A stretch of DNA of 64,000 bases, taken from NCBI RefSeq assembly GCF_035222275.1, contig NW_026946359.1, positions 1,054,001 through 1,118,000 on the forward strand, in the 5' to 3' direction. The notes below the pieces were generated by a model. That model was not told the DNA's origin and ran no database searches. It worked only from the letters and a program-made list of their open reading frames with translations. Shown one piece after another: positions 32,127 to 43,656 of the stretch (positions are counted from its first letter, which is position 1; each line of letters begins with the position of its first letter). Position numbers and translations under genes: made by a program. Source of the DNA: Podospora bellae-mahoneyi (lineage: Eukaryota; Ascomycota; Sordariomycetes; Sordariales; Podosporaceae).

Positions 32127-34045
32127 TTATTTCTTTGCGCCACCTTCCCTCCACTTGGCCGCTCTCGCAGCACCTCTGCCAGTCGGGCCACCTGGGCCCG
32201 TCTTCTTCTTGTACCCTCTCTTCTCACCATTTCTGGCACCCTTGAACTTCAGGTCTTTTGGCTTTCCGTCCTTGGCACTTGCGCGTTTACCCTCAAAGAC
32301 AAAGTCTTCTGGTGGTCTAATGCCACCAGGTTGGCTTTGCGGAGCACCAGCTGACTCTCGACGAGGCCTGTCTTTCCTGTCTTTTCTCTTGTCCTCGCCA
32401 GTCAACTTGGCAGCACCGCCTCTACCAAGAAGCTTACCCGCTCTGCCAGCCAATGTCTTGTCTTCGGGTGTGATCTTGGGGACATAGCTGGAGCCCTTCC
32501 TGCCCTTGCGATCTCCCTTTGATGGGGGACCAGCCTTGCCGTGCTTCGCCTCCAAAGCCCTGGCCGTCTTGTGAAGAGCCTTGCATCTCGATACGCGGAG
32601 CTCGCGGGGGAGCATAGGGGGAAACTTCTTTCCTTCCAGCAGAATGGCCTTCTCGACGTCGTTTCCGTCATAGAACTGGACATAAGCAATGCCCTTGCCG
32701 ACACGGGTGACGTTGTCTCTGACAACCCGGACGCTTTCGACCTTGCCGGCCTCCTTGCCAAAGACGCGCCACAGCCCCTCTTCGACATCCATAGGCTGCT
32801 TGGTCCTCTTCTTCTTCGTAGTCGTTTGGTTACCCTCGTCATCAACCTTGACGTTCAGTACAGTCTCATCGTCAACGAAACCGAGGTTGCCAACAAAAAC
32901 GCAGCGCTTATGGTCGACGGGGGCTGGATGGGCGACACTGTCCACTCTGAGATGGCGGTCCAACACCACAGTGCCATTCAACTTCTGTACTGCAAGACGA
33001 ACAGCCTGAGGGGTGCTGTAGACAGCATAGGCATTGGTGCACTTTGTTGTCGCCTCCATAACCTCCTTCTTGATGAACGCCGCACGTTTAGGGATAGCAG
33101 CAGTGGCAAAAGCTGTTGAGCGGAAGCGGATAGATTCCACCTTCTGGGGAGGGTCGGCTTTCGGATCCAAAATCGAGGCAAGGTGCTTTAAAAGAGTCTT
33201 CTTGGCTGTGCGCGAAGTGGTCGCCTCCAAGGAGACGTTGCTGAGAAATACGGTGCGGTTTGCCTTCTCAAGCTCTGAAGCTGCATCGTTGGCTGTCAGA
33301 GATTCGTGCTTGGGGACCTCGGCGTCTGAGTCCAAGTCTGAGTCCTTGTCGCCGGTCTTCTCAGTTTTCTCAACGGCCGCAGCCTTCCCGTTCGCATCCT
33401 TGCGCCGTTTCCCAGATCGCTCCTCCTCATCATCCTCCTGAAGACGCTCAAAGTATTTGGCCTCAAGATCTTCGTCATCATTCCGTTGTTTCCGCTTTCT
33501 CTTACGTCCATCCTCCTCCTCGGCCTTACTTTTTGCTGCTGCTGATTCCAAAACCTCTGCGGCCTCGGCCTCGTTATCCACGCTCATGCTATCGCTGGCG
33601 TCATCTTCGTCCTCGTCATCTTCGTCGTTTTCGGAGTCGTTATCATCCTCTTCGCCAGACTCTTCGCTGGCTTCCATATCAACAAGATCTTCAAGGTCGG
33701 CACCATCCTCTAGTTCCGAGAGTTCTTCGTCATCCTCCTCCTCGTCCTCCTCGTCCTCATCTTCTTCGTCCGACTCTTCCGGGGCGTCATCTGACTTCGG
33801 GGGTGGCAATTCGGAATAGCGAGACTTCGGGGGCGCTTGAACTGGGCCAGCCTAGAATATGGTCAGCAACTGCTTCAACGAAGCGAAGGTATGTAATTGG
33901 CACTAACACTGGTGGAAAACAAAGAATCAAGGGCTGGGTCGACAGCCTTGGAAGGCGCTGAGAGAGATTTGCTGTAGACAACCAAGTTAGCAAACTTAAC
34001 TCTCCAATTGCAGGTTCAATGGCCTGTTGCCCACCTTTTCGCCAT
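32127..34045 (-). CDS. nop12: Nucleolar protein 12 (two RRMs)
   Basis: Three exons on the minus strand: 34045-34035 (11 nt), 33971-33908 and 33851-32127, with introns of 63 and 56 nt. Phases agree and the product is 599 residues, starting [18 protein letters not shown]. An acidic Glu/Asp-rich tract (about 45-115) precedes two RNA-recognition motifs. RRM1 begins at [10 protein letters not shown] (about 224) and RRM2 at [11 protein letters not shown] (about 340), with [20 protein letters not shown] as its RNP1 region. The tail is Lys/Gly/Arg-rich. This is the order of yeast Nop12 (animal RBM34), a nucleolar factor for pre-25S rRNA processing and large-subunit assembly. The long run between MPPPKS and the true start is explained by the two small upstream exons. 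Confidence 0.9.
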
Positions 34046-34743
34046 GGTGTTGATGTGGTTGAGCTTCGAGCCCACAATGCGCAAGCGACAAAGATATCGA
34101 TGTTGTCGAGAAAATAAAGCGCAAAGGGTATTAGAAAGCTACAATGAGCTTCTTTCTCGAAGTAGCGAGCGAAAAAGTCTTGTTTTGGTGTTCAAGCAGC
34201 TTTCCTACAAATTTTTGGGAGAAATCGACAAACGGCCTCTTGCTTGGACCCTCGGCGCAGAGCAAAAGTGGGGACCGCATCCAGGAAAATTCGCTTATCG
34301 GAGCTTATCGATACTGCCGCTCTACGCCGCCTCGTCATCCGCTGGAAATCGGGCAGGCGGGCAGGCAAAGGAAGCAGCGGGCCCCATCCGCCCATTTGTG
34401 TTCCCTCCCAGTGCTTCTAGGTGCCGCATTCCCAGCTTCTGGTCAATAGCCACCACCGAGCACCACACATCTGCCCACACAGCACACCACCGCCTATATT
34501 TTGCAATCTGAACACAGATACCTGCGTGCTCGCTTGCCCTGTATTCTGCGGCACTCTTTTTATATCCACATCTCGTTCCTCACCACCTCTACTCATCGCG
34601 CAACCCCGTTCTGGCGTCGAGCTGCCCGCTCGTGAAGCCGCCAGTCAATTTTGCGCGGTCGTCTCCTTCCGGCCACCTACAACGCCGACCACCAACATCG
34701 CAACACCCCTCGGTTGCCTTTTATCAGAATCGCATGGTTTGCA
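34046..34743. promoter_or_regulatory. Divergent promoter region (NOP12 / DEP1)
   Basis: 699 bases separate the divergent starts. The DEP1 side (34,430-34,740) is C/A-rich leader-like sequence. A frame open without ATG continues into DEP1 from 34651, but the first ATG is 34744. Confidence 0.4.
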
Positions 34744-36987
34744 ATGGCCACCGGTGACACCGTTTTGCCTTTGGCAGTGTCGAGCCCTCCTCCACACCTG
34801 CTGGACAACAGCCCCAGCAACCTCTCGAGTCCTTTGAGCGAGGTCGAGGACAAGTACGGCGATCATGACGAGCCAGATCTTGAAATGAAAGATGACGAAA
34901 GCAATGCACAGAGCACACCCAAAAGAAACGGAGCTCATGGCGTACCGGAATCCGATCTCGCTTCAGAGCCAGACGAGGACAGCAAACTGTCCGAGGTGGA
35001 TGTCAATGACTCCGAAGCAGAAACCGAAAGATTATTCGATACACCTCCCAAGAACGGCGCGACACGCGACATAGTGAACGCCGCCGATGGTGCGGGAACC
35101 CGACGATTCACCGATCGGCGCGAGCGGGTCTTTGAGCGAAGCCCCAGCAAGCTCCAACAGCAGCTCCAAGCCGACATAGACGCTGAAGATACTCCCACCG
35201 CGAACAATAGTTCCGAGGATGAGGAGGCAGCAGACGACGGCGACGTGTCAATGGCATCGAGTGATCGCGAGGACGAGCCCACAAAGAGACCATCACGACA
35301 GCTGCCACCACGGTCGCCTACACAAACCAAAAAGAACCAAATAATCACATTTACCAAACAACCGGTATCACAAGCCAACAGCGATGATTCGAGCGAGTCT
35401 AAGAAACGAAAGCGATCCTCGGTTGTTGAGCTACCAAAAGCCGAGCAGCCTCCCAAGAAGCGAGCTACCTCGATTGACCTCGCCGACCGCGAGTTCTCCG
35501 CCGGTGACGTCCCGATGGTTGACGATGATGTGCTATCGACGGCTCCGCAAAGCGGGGAACATACCGCCGAGGAGGATAACATTGAGGGACCGGTCGTCCC
35601 CGAGGAGGTCAAAAACACACCCGTGGAGTCTGTTGAAGAGGCCGTTGCGACGTCAACTAGAGGCAAAAAAGGGAAACGCAGTCCCGTAAAACGACGAAAG
35701 AGCAAAAGTCCTGAAGCTGGCACACCTTTGGAAGCTCCAGATGAGCCACCCGAAGATGCCGACGTTCCCAGTGGTGTGCCGACGCCTCAGCCAGAGGATC
35801 GCACGGCCGACGAAATCGACGAAGAGGCAGAGGCAGCACACAGAAACGAAGAAGAGTGTAAGCACTCTGCACACTGGTTATGATAAGTCGACGAAACTAA
35901 TGTTTGGCCGCAGTGGAGCGCAAAAAGGCAGCCTGGGAAGAGCTTGCCGCCATTGAGAAGCAATTCTCAAACTTTCGGGAGCGGTACGGTTTTCAAGGTC
36001 TCAATTGGATGGTGCTGTTTCTAACTTGTGACAGTCTATACCAGGAACGCTTAGACCAGCTTAACCGCGAGGAAGAGATGCTGCTGAGTGACACTCCTAC
36101 ACATCACGAACTCCTCGCAATGCTACAATGTCTCGAAGAGCGCCGAGCGGAAACAATACGGAAGAGCAACCTCGAATTGCAGTTCAAAATGTCTGTACTC
36201 AACCATCGAGCGGTCGCGGAGCGGGCACAAATCATGTCGCAGTTCTATCAGTCTGTGCGGGCCGAAAGAGAAAAGACAATTGAGGGTCTTGGCCAAGACT
36301 GGTACGACATTCAACAAGAAAGAAGACGGTTGACAAGTGTCATTCCGGAATACGGCCTGGGGTTCCCAGCAACAAAGGCCCAAGCCGTCAGACAAGCCGT
36401 GTCTTACACAAGAGAGGTGTCGATACTTTCTGGGTTTGCGAAACATGTTGGCTTTCCGGCTGCGCCCACGATATCAGGGGTTACAGAAGAACAGCTGGAG
36501 GACGATCTGGAAGCTATTGCAGTGAGTATGAGTAGGGTCTAGGATTATTGGAGGGCGGCTCAAACTGACGCATCTTTTCTAGAGCGCTCGTGAGCCGGTA
36601 CCTAGACCGATCGCCAACCCTCCTCCGACATTCCCTCAGGACCTGACGGCAGGATTTGGGCCTTCGCTTGGCCTTGCAGGAGAGCAGTTTATTGAGCAAA
36701 CACCTTGGCTCAACCCTCGGCACCCAGCACATCGACAACAGCAACCGCACCGACGAGAACAAAACCTACAGCACGTTTTTGCACCCGGGCCAGTGCAAGG
36801 ATCAACACCCAAAAGCCACTCGCAACAGCCCGGTGGTCTCTTTTCTTCTAGTACCTCGATGATATCGAACGGTGACTCGCCAGCACAGCTGCACAAAAAC
36901 CACTCACCAAGCACTGTCGAAGCCATCAAAAGGACAAAACTCGGCCCTGAGCCATTCCGGCGCGACCCAGCGATACAGGCGTCCTAA
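34744..36987 (+). CDS. dep1: Dep1-like, Sds3-family subunit of the Rpd3L histone deacetylase
   Basis: Four exons: 34744-35857, 35914-35983, 36035-36521 and 36583-36987, in phase (691 residues), with introns of 51-61 nt. Residues 1-370 are acidic, Ser-rich and disordered, with several basic nuclear-type clusters (SKKRKRSS, KRSPVKRRKSKS). Residues ~372-535 form the Sds3-like domain: LERKKAAWEELAAIEKQFSN, a coiled coil RERLYQERLDQLNREEEMLL, then NLELQFKMSVLNHRAVAERA. Dep1 and Sds3 scaffold the large Rpd3 deacetylase complex. The C-terminal 150 residues are Pro/Gln/His-rich. Dep1 is preferred over Sds3 because of the long acidic N terminus; an Sds3 assignment remains possible. Confidence 0.8.
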
Positions 36988-37693
36988 TCTTTCCTATGTT
37001 TTTTTTTATACCGGTGTTGCTTTTATCCTCTCAAAGATTAGCGGATGTAGGGACCAGGCGGAGTTTTTGATTGGAATTATCTTGGGCATATAATGCAGGG
37101 TTGTATGAAGTTTTGACATATGGGGCATGCTTTGATGTGCGGCGTTGAAAGGCAGAGGGGTTTTGGAAGAGGGTGGTTGACCATTGAGGGTGGTAACATA
37201 GGCCACCTGCATGATATAGCGAGGAGAAATCAGGGGTAGCTGCTCGCGTGTTATGTTACTAGAGGAGGGATGTTGTATGATTTGAAAAGCTCTGTTGTCA
37301 CAGTTTTCTTGGTGCTAGCTCGCATCCAGCGGGCAGAGTTGGGTTACGACCAGCCTGCTATGCTGGCCTACTTTACTCTGTATGCACTATTTTTGGCAGA
37401 TGCCAGGCGTCTTGGGAAGATTATACCAATGAGTTTCGGCACATGGTGTGCGAGCGGGTGTATTTGTTGGAACGTATAGGAGAGCGATCGTGGTGTAATG
37501 CAAGTATGATGTCTTATCCTTTCCAAAAAATAAACATGTTGTTGTATTGATTTGCCCAAAACGCCATCTTGATATTGCCCAACTTTCTTTCCCGCAGGAC
37601 CTCCCTATGATATACTCATACACTATGCACCATCCCCAAGTAGCAGCGTACCTAGCTGCGTCTCCTACCCCATGCTTTGCTGTTCTCGGGTGT
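36988..37693. other. Intergenic, convergent 3' flanks of DEP1 and COA3
   Basis: Only short frames and a T-rich tract near 37,000-37,012 that may serve DEP1 3' end formation. Nothing else was recognised. Confidence 0.35.
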
Positions 37694-38072
37694 TCATTTC
37701 TTCGCAGGTTGCACAGGCACATCAGGTACCTTGACGTCTTCGAAATCGTCTTGGCCGACCGCCATGAGGGTATATGTGTCTGTGAAGATTGAGATGTCCT
37801 AGTTAGCACCTTCCGCTGGACCGAGGAATAACTCATGGAAGGGTAACATTGGTTCGTACAGATACTAGCAGTGATTCCCACCAGGGCGAGACCGGTAAGG
37901 GCGTTCTTGAAGAGGTAGGGCCGGCGGGCGCGGACAAGAGCTGGCGATTGGGCCAGCTTCTTGTCGTAGTATGAGTTATGCCTAAGTCTGGAGTGTTGCA
38001 AGAAAAATGTTAGCCACCTTACCTAGAGAATCAAGTACAAGGAGGAATTGTGAGCAATCTGTACCCTGACAT
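37694..38072 (-). CDS. coa3: Coa3-like cytochrome c oxidase assembly factor
   Basis: Three small exons on the minus strand: 38072-38065 (8 nt, ATGTCAGG), 37987-37866 and 37779-37694, with introns of 77 and 86 nt. They join to 71 residues. The protein reads MSGLRHNSYYDKKLAQSPAL, then VRARRPYLFKNALTGLALVG, ITANTYTLMAVGQDDFEDVK and VPDVPVQPAKK. RRPYL.KN.LTG followed by a single membrane helix and (S/G)QDDF.DVKVP is the pattern of fungal Coa3, an inner mitochondrial membrane protein that works with Cox14 and Mss51 in Cox1 translation feedback and complex IV assembly. The gene is easily missed because every exon is short. Confidence 0.85.
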
Positions 38073-39243
38073 GTTGACTAGGTATCTTGTCTGGCTGGTG
38101 CGATGCGATGCGATCGAGAGCTTGCCTTGCGCCGAGCAATGCCGAAGAATAAGTTACAGCCCACCCACGTAAGGAAATGGTATGATACGTCAGGCCAAAG
38201 ACTGGCGGATGTTGCCGAGGGCAAGTGTGGGCCGATAAGCGCTTATCGGATAACCACCAATCAGCGCTGGAGATACAGATGTGAGACAAGGGTGCTGGTT
38301 CCTTTCACGTCACTGAGCTCTCTCGGTTCCTGGGGCGCGTCTCTTGTCTTTTGCGAACGAGCAAGGCTTCCACATCTTACCTAACGACCACCAAAATCAA
38401 CACCATTGGGATATCACGGCAGAAAGGAAACTACCAGACCGGCCACGAAAAGAGACTCCTTCGGAACGCTTGTAGCCATTGATGACGATGAAATTGATGG
38501 CTTTTGTGGCACTTGGTCCCTAACTTTCTCTCCGACTTGGCGCAGCACCCGCTACAGCTTTTTTTATTTTTATTTTTTTTTACTTCGCGACACGAACTCT
38601 TTTTGCGCCTTCTCCGGGAACTGATCTCTGGCCAGCTCTGGGACAAATATCGACACCTCAAGGCGCAGGCAACCATTGAGAACTTCAGTTCTTGGGCGAA
38701 GAGCCAGAGAAGTTATTTGATTTTGGGTGTGATATCAGTCACGCGACAGGTTTCCATCAATCGACAGACAGCTGGGGCAGTTGGGGGAGTTCTTGTAGAT
38801 CTGGGGAGCGTTTGTTTTCCGTCGCAACTTCCTCAACATTCACCACAAGAAGGGCCACAGTGAGGTTTCCTTCAAGAGCTTGGAGTTTGCGCGGCCCTGA
38901 GATTTCTTGAGAGCAAGCTGTTGTCCAAATCAACTATCTTCCTGCGCACCCAGGCACAAGGCACACTTTTCGGCACGTTTTCTCTGTAGAATCTTGACCA
39001 ACCTTTGTTGCCCAACGACTTCTTTCTCTCCGCGGCTTTTGCCTCCTACCCACATCTACATACTACCATACCATCCGTCCGTCCCCTTCGCTATCTTGCC
39101 GTATTATCAACTTCATCCCACATTGCTCCACCAAAAAGAAGGTCGGTCGGTCGCTCTGTGTGGGAGAGGGCGGTTTCCTGATACGGCAACACACCCAAAA
39201 CAAACAACAATCGACCGAGGCGCAAGATCACATCATACCGACC
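38073..39243 (+). promoter_or_regulatory. Divergent promoter region and long leader of PTA1
   Basis: Holds the COA3 promoter at the left and a long leader for the gene at 39244. GATAAGCGCTTATC, a perfect 14-bp palindrome, lies at about 38,234-38,247 and could be a protein-binding site. C/T-rich and CTACCATACCATCC-type sequences precede the PTA1 start. No gene was recognised. Confidence 0.35.
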
Positions 39244-41988
39244 ATGGCTTCTACACCAGCTGTCCCCATTGAGGAGCAGCTCAAACAGCTCAACGCTGCT
39301 CGGAAATTGGCCTTGGAAAACTCGGCTTACTACGACCGCATCGTCAAGGGTGTTTTACCTGTCATCGGACCGACATCATCGATCGAGCTCAAGAGATGGG
39401 GAGCTGAGTTTCTGGCCGAGTCGCTGGCCACTCCAGTGCTTTCGATGCGCGACAAGGAGAGCTTAACGCTCTCGGTACTTGACACGCTCAAGTCGTTATT
39501 GGAGAGTGAGCAGGATGATGCGATTGTGCTGAAGGCTAGCATTGCTGCCGCGGCGAGCGCGTACCCAGTTGTTTTGAGGTGGATGTAAGTAGTACTCGAT
39601 CATTGCTTTGGTGCTGTGACTTGCCGTGATTTATGCCCTTGCTGCTGTCGTCGGATCTGAGGAGCCGAACCCCAGGCTATTGTATTGTGATGGGGAGGGA
39701 TGAGGGATGTGCTTTGATATGCCTCTTTTTTCCATCCTCTCGCCCCATCGTAATGCTTTGCCCACTCGGTTCCTCTCTCTCTTTCTGAGGGGGTCCGTTC
39801 ACTGTTCGAATATGCCTTGCCCATATCATGTCCATTCAGTGATGGCTGAACTTGCTTCATGTCGAGCATGCTTACTAACTCTGGTACTTGTACAGTATTC
39901 ACAACAGCTATCACACAGAGGCTTGGGAACAAATCTCAGCGATAAAATCGAGGATCCTCAGAATCTGGGATGGAGCCCCGGCCCCCGTCAGACTAAGCTG
40001 CATCAAGTTTGCGCAGCGTGTTGTGCTCGCCCAAACAACGTCCAACGGTCAGGAGGTCAAGTATGGTGGACTCGACATTTCGCTGGGCATGGTGCCGGCG
40101 AACCACCCTTTGCTAGACCCACGACTGATGGAGGCAGAGGCTACTGGCCTTCTCGACCGGATGTTGGGGGTGCTACAGGATAACAGCAACGATGCTCTCC
40201 TTGTCGATGCGACCTTGAACTGCCTTTCGATCCTGATCCGAACCAGGCCAAGCACTTCGAACCGCATCATTAATTGTGTGCTCAACTTTAACCCTCTCAA
40301 GTTGGCCAACTCACCCATGACGCCGAAAAACAAGGTGCTCATGAAGTCGATGGAGAAGACGACCCGGATGCTCATGATTAATATTTTGAAGAGGCATGTG
40401 TCGGTGATTCAGGGGTAATCAGGGGCTCATGCCGAGACCTTGCTAACCAATTGCGTTTAGGGATCCCAATAATCAACACAGCGGCCGTGTCCAGCAGTAT
40501 GTTGAGCGGTTGATGCGCTCTCGCGCCGAGATATTCGATGAAGCGGGTCGGAAGAGACAGCTTGCTGACCAAGCGGCTGCCCAATATGGCGATCTCAAGA
40601 GACAGAAGGTGCAGGATGCTTTTGCTGCCGCTCCCGAACCTGCCGCGCCAGCACAGCCAGCCGTGATCCCGCCATTAGCACCAGGACCTCAGACTCTTGC
40701 TGCCGTCTTCACGTTGACCAATAACCCTGGTCTCCAGGCCTTTGATGCTACCAGCATTCCCGCCAACCTAGTGGCCAAGATTGTGGCTAGGACGCTCAAT
40801 ACTCTGGACCAAAGTGTCTTGGACTTTGCGGTAAACGGTATAAGAAGTCGTCTTCACACTCTTCAGGCTGCTGCGGTGACGGCGGCAGCCCAGTATGCCG
40901 CCCATGGAGCTGCGGGTTTACCTGGTGCTATCAACCCTGCTACGGCACCTTTGGGAGTGGAAGAGGATGACGATGATTACGAGCCCAACCTTGACGCGGC
41001 GGAAGATACGGAGCAGATTCTCAACAAGCTCGACAATGCACCCCCTGAGACGGCGCTCGACGAATATGCCGATCCCAACGCTGCCCTCGGCCTCGGCCCA
41101 TTCACCCTCGCACCACCACCCCTGATCGACGCCGACGTGGCCTCTAAACTCAGCTCCGCCGCGGCCTCCCGCCTCTTTGGCCCTCTATCCTCTTTATCAT
41201 CAGAAGGCCCAAGCAAGAAGCCAAAAGCGGGCATCAACCGCCTTGCCGCCTCGTCGTATGATCGCGATTCCTGGCTCACCGTTGCCACTCGACTCGCCAC
41301 CCGCAGCACATTCGGCCTCGAAGAAGAAGAACAAGAAGAAGAACAAACCTCAGCAGTCAAATCCGAAGAAGGCGCCGTCTCCCACCCGTTGGCCTCCACC
41401 TTTAACCAATCCATCCGCGAGATGTTATTCACCTACATACTCGAAGACTGGCGGCCGAGAATAGAAGTCGCGGTCGCGTGGCTCAGCGAGGAGTGGTACA
41501 ATGACCAGCTCACCAAGCGGACGGGGCTGAGGAACGCGCCGCTGCACTACGAGACGTGGGCGCTGAGGTTGCTGGACGGGTTCATGACTTTTATCACGGC
41601 GCAGGATAAAGTCTTGACGAGGTTTTTGGCCGAAATTCCGGAGCTGAGCGGGGAGTTGCTTGGGAGGCTGAAGACGCTGTGTGGGGATCCGAATACTTTG
41701 GGCTTAGCGATGACGAGCTTGTTGTATCTTGTTATGATGAGGCCACCTGCGAGGGAGTTGGCGTTGGATACGGTTGGGGGGATTTGGGTTGAGTGTGAGT
41801 ACACCCTTGATGAGAAATGGTATTGAAGGGATGATGCTAATGATGATGCAGATGAGGAGGCGAGACCGCTGGCTGCGAAATACTTGAGCAAGTGGCGGCC
41901 GGGGTGGGTTGAGCAGCAGATGCACTTGCAGGCTGCGAAGGCTGTGGCTGGGGGTGGTGGGGATGGGGCTGCTGGTATTGCTGCTTAG
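39244..41988 (+). CDS. pta1: Symplekin/Pta1-like subunit of the mRNA 3' end processing complex
   Basis: Four exons: 39244-39584, 39896-40414, 40461-41794 and 41852-41988, in phase (776 residues). The first intron is 311 nt, the others 46-57 nt. Residues ~60-400 contain the helical-repeat region with IIHNSYHTEAWEQISAIKSR, ILRIWDGAPAPVRLSCIKFA, NHPLLDPRLMEAEATGLLDR and LVDATLNCLSILIRTRP, typical of the Symplekin/Pta1 N-terminal domain (an ARM/HEAT scaffold that in yeast binds the Ssu72 phosphatase). The middle is acidic and Ala/Pro-rich. The C-terminal part has MLFTYILEDWRPRIEVAVAW, as in fungal Pta1. The protein is a scaffold of the cleavage and polyadenylation factor. Confidence 0.88.
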
Positions 41989-43656
41989 GGTTGATGCAGA
42001 TGGCGAGGTTTGGGGTAAAGGGAGAGGCTCTGTATATTACGACAATCAATTCACTGGACAAGGTGGCAAGGACAACAACAACAACAACAACAACATTTCT
42101 AAACCTTCATGGGGCTTTTCTTTTGGAGGGGAGGCTGACAGTTATTTTCAAAGTGGATGGTTGGGTTGTTGGCAGGTATTGTACCCGGGTACTTGTCAAT
42201 TGAAGATATAAAATGGATCAGTTCGGGGAGGAGCGAAACTTGGGGACCATGGTTACCTAGGAATATGAGGGGAAGGGTGTATTGTATGTAGAGTGCTGTG
42301 CAGTAGTTTTCTAGCTTCAGGGTATGGCTGGCTGGCTGGGAGCGGTTAGGCAGGCTTTTTTTTTATTGTATGTGTTCTGTATGAATTTATTGCTTGCATG
42401 GTGCATGGTAGTTTGGTGGGTGGTGGTGGTGGTTTACTTATCATAGAGGATTGAATTAATGAGACGCGTCGACGCGGTGGTGCACGTTTGATGGATTATT
42501 ACATCATATTTTATATATATATATATATATATTTGATATTCTTGAGTGCTTGCCGCATAAATGTTCAATTTGGGGGGTAATGAAGCTGAGGGTTTGTCAT
42601 TGGGTGGGATTCGACCAGGCTGGTGAGTTGAGAGAGACTTTTCCGTCAGCGAAAGGATCTCCGAGGCTTTCTTTTGAAGGTCATTTTCATGTGAAATGCA
42701 AGGTCAATAGGTGTACACACTCAGGGGCTAGGGGAGAGTGGCCCTTTGCGAAGTGCAGACTGCGGGTGTGCAGGAATAAAGAGAGGCACAAAGGGAAGAT
42801 CATAGGACCAAAGTGAACGCAGATGGCACTTTGTCGATGCAAGATGCAAACCCCTGGTCTCACATCCCGAGGCGGCGGCCCGAGAGCCAGGGGTAGGCTT
42901 TTGGAGGCCGGATTTCTTTCAGTGCAACGCCAACAATCTGGTTGCTGTGGTGGTGGGTGGTGGAGGTGGGGAGTTGTTAGTGGTCAGTTGATAGAGTTGG
43001 TCGTTTTTAACACCGTCAGCAAGGTGAAAGGGGGGTATAAACATGGTGGTGCAAAGAGGATTTTGGATCGGTTGAGGGGTCCTATGGCGTTTTGTTTCTG
43101 ATGTTGCCGTTGTTTGTGTTTTGTCTGATTCTTATTTTCCTCTGAGGTGCCCTGGAGAATTAGTGGTTAACTGAACCCCCATGTTGATAACCATATTACA
43201 GCCTTGCCAATTGCACACTAGACGCTAATTGCCAAGAGGAAAGAAAACATCCAATTGGTACCTCTGCTCATGCGACGACATCTCTCCTTCCCTTCGTTGC
43301 TGCCCGCTTCATCATCTTCTTCTCTTGAGTAACTCAAACGTAGCACTTTTCTATTTGCTTTGAAGTTAACTGCGACAGTCTTTTTGACAGACAACAACCT
43401 TACCTACTCACATACACGCGCGCGGTAATAGAGATCCGGTCTCATTTGCAATTGAAAACCAGCAAACAAGCACCCAGCCTGCTGAACACCACCTAGGCAA
43501 TTCCAAACACCCACAGGCGTCGGCTTTCCAAAGCAGCGGCGGGCCTCCCACTCCCTGACCCGCTATGAGAGTGGAAACAAACGCCCGGCATACTGCTACT
43601 ACCAACTAGAGATAACTTACAATTAACGTCCATTTTCTTTTCCCCTGAACAAGAAA
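41989..43656. other. Intergenic with simple repeats
   Basis: PTA1 3' flank with a (CAA)n tract at about 42072-42095 and a (TA)n tract at 42512-42532. From about 43,240 the sequence turns C/T-rich and probably begins the She3-like gene leader. No gene was recognised. Confidence 0.4.
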
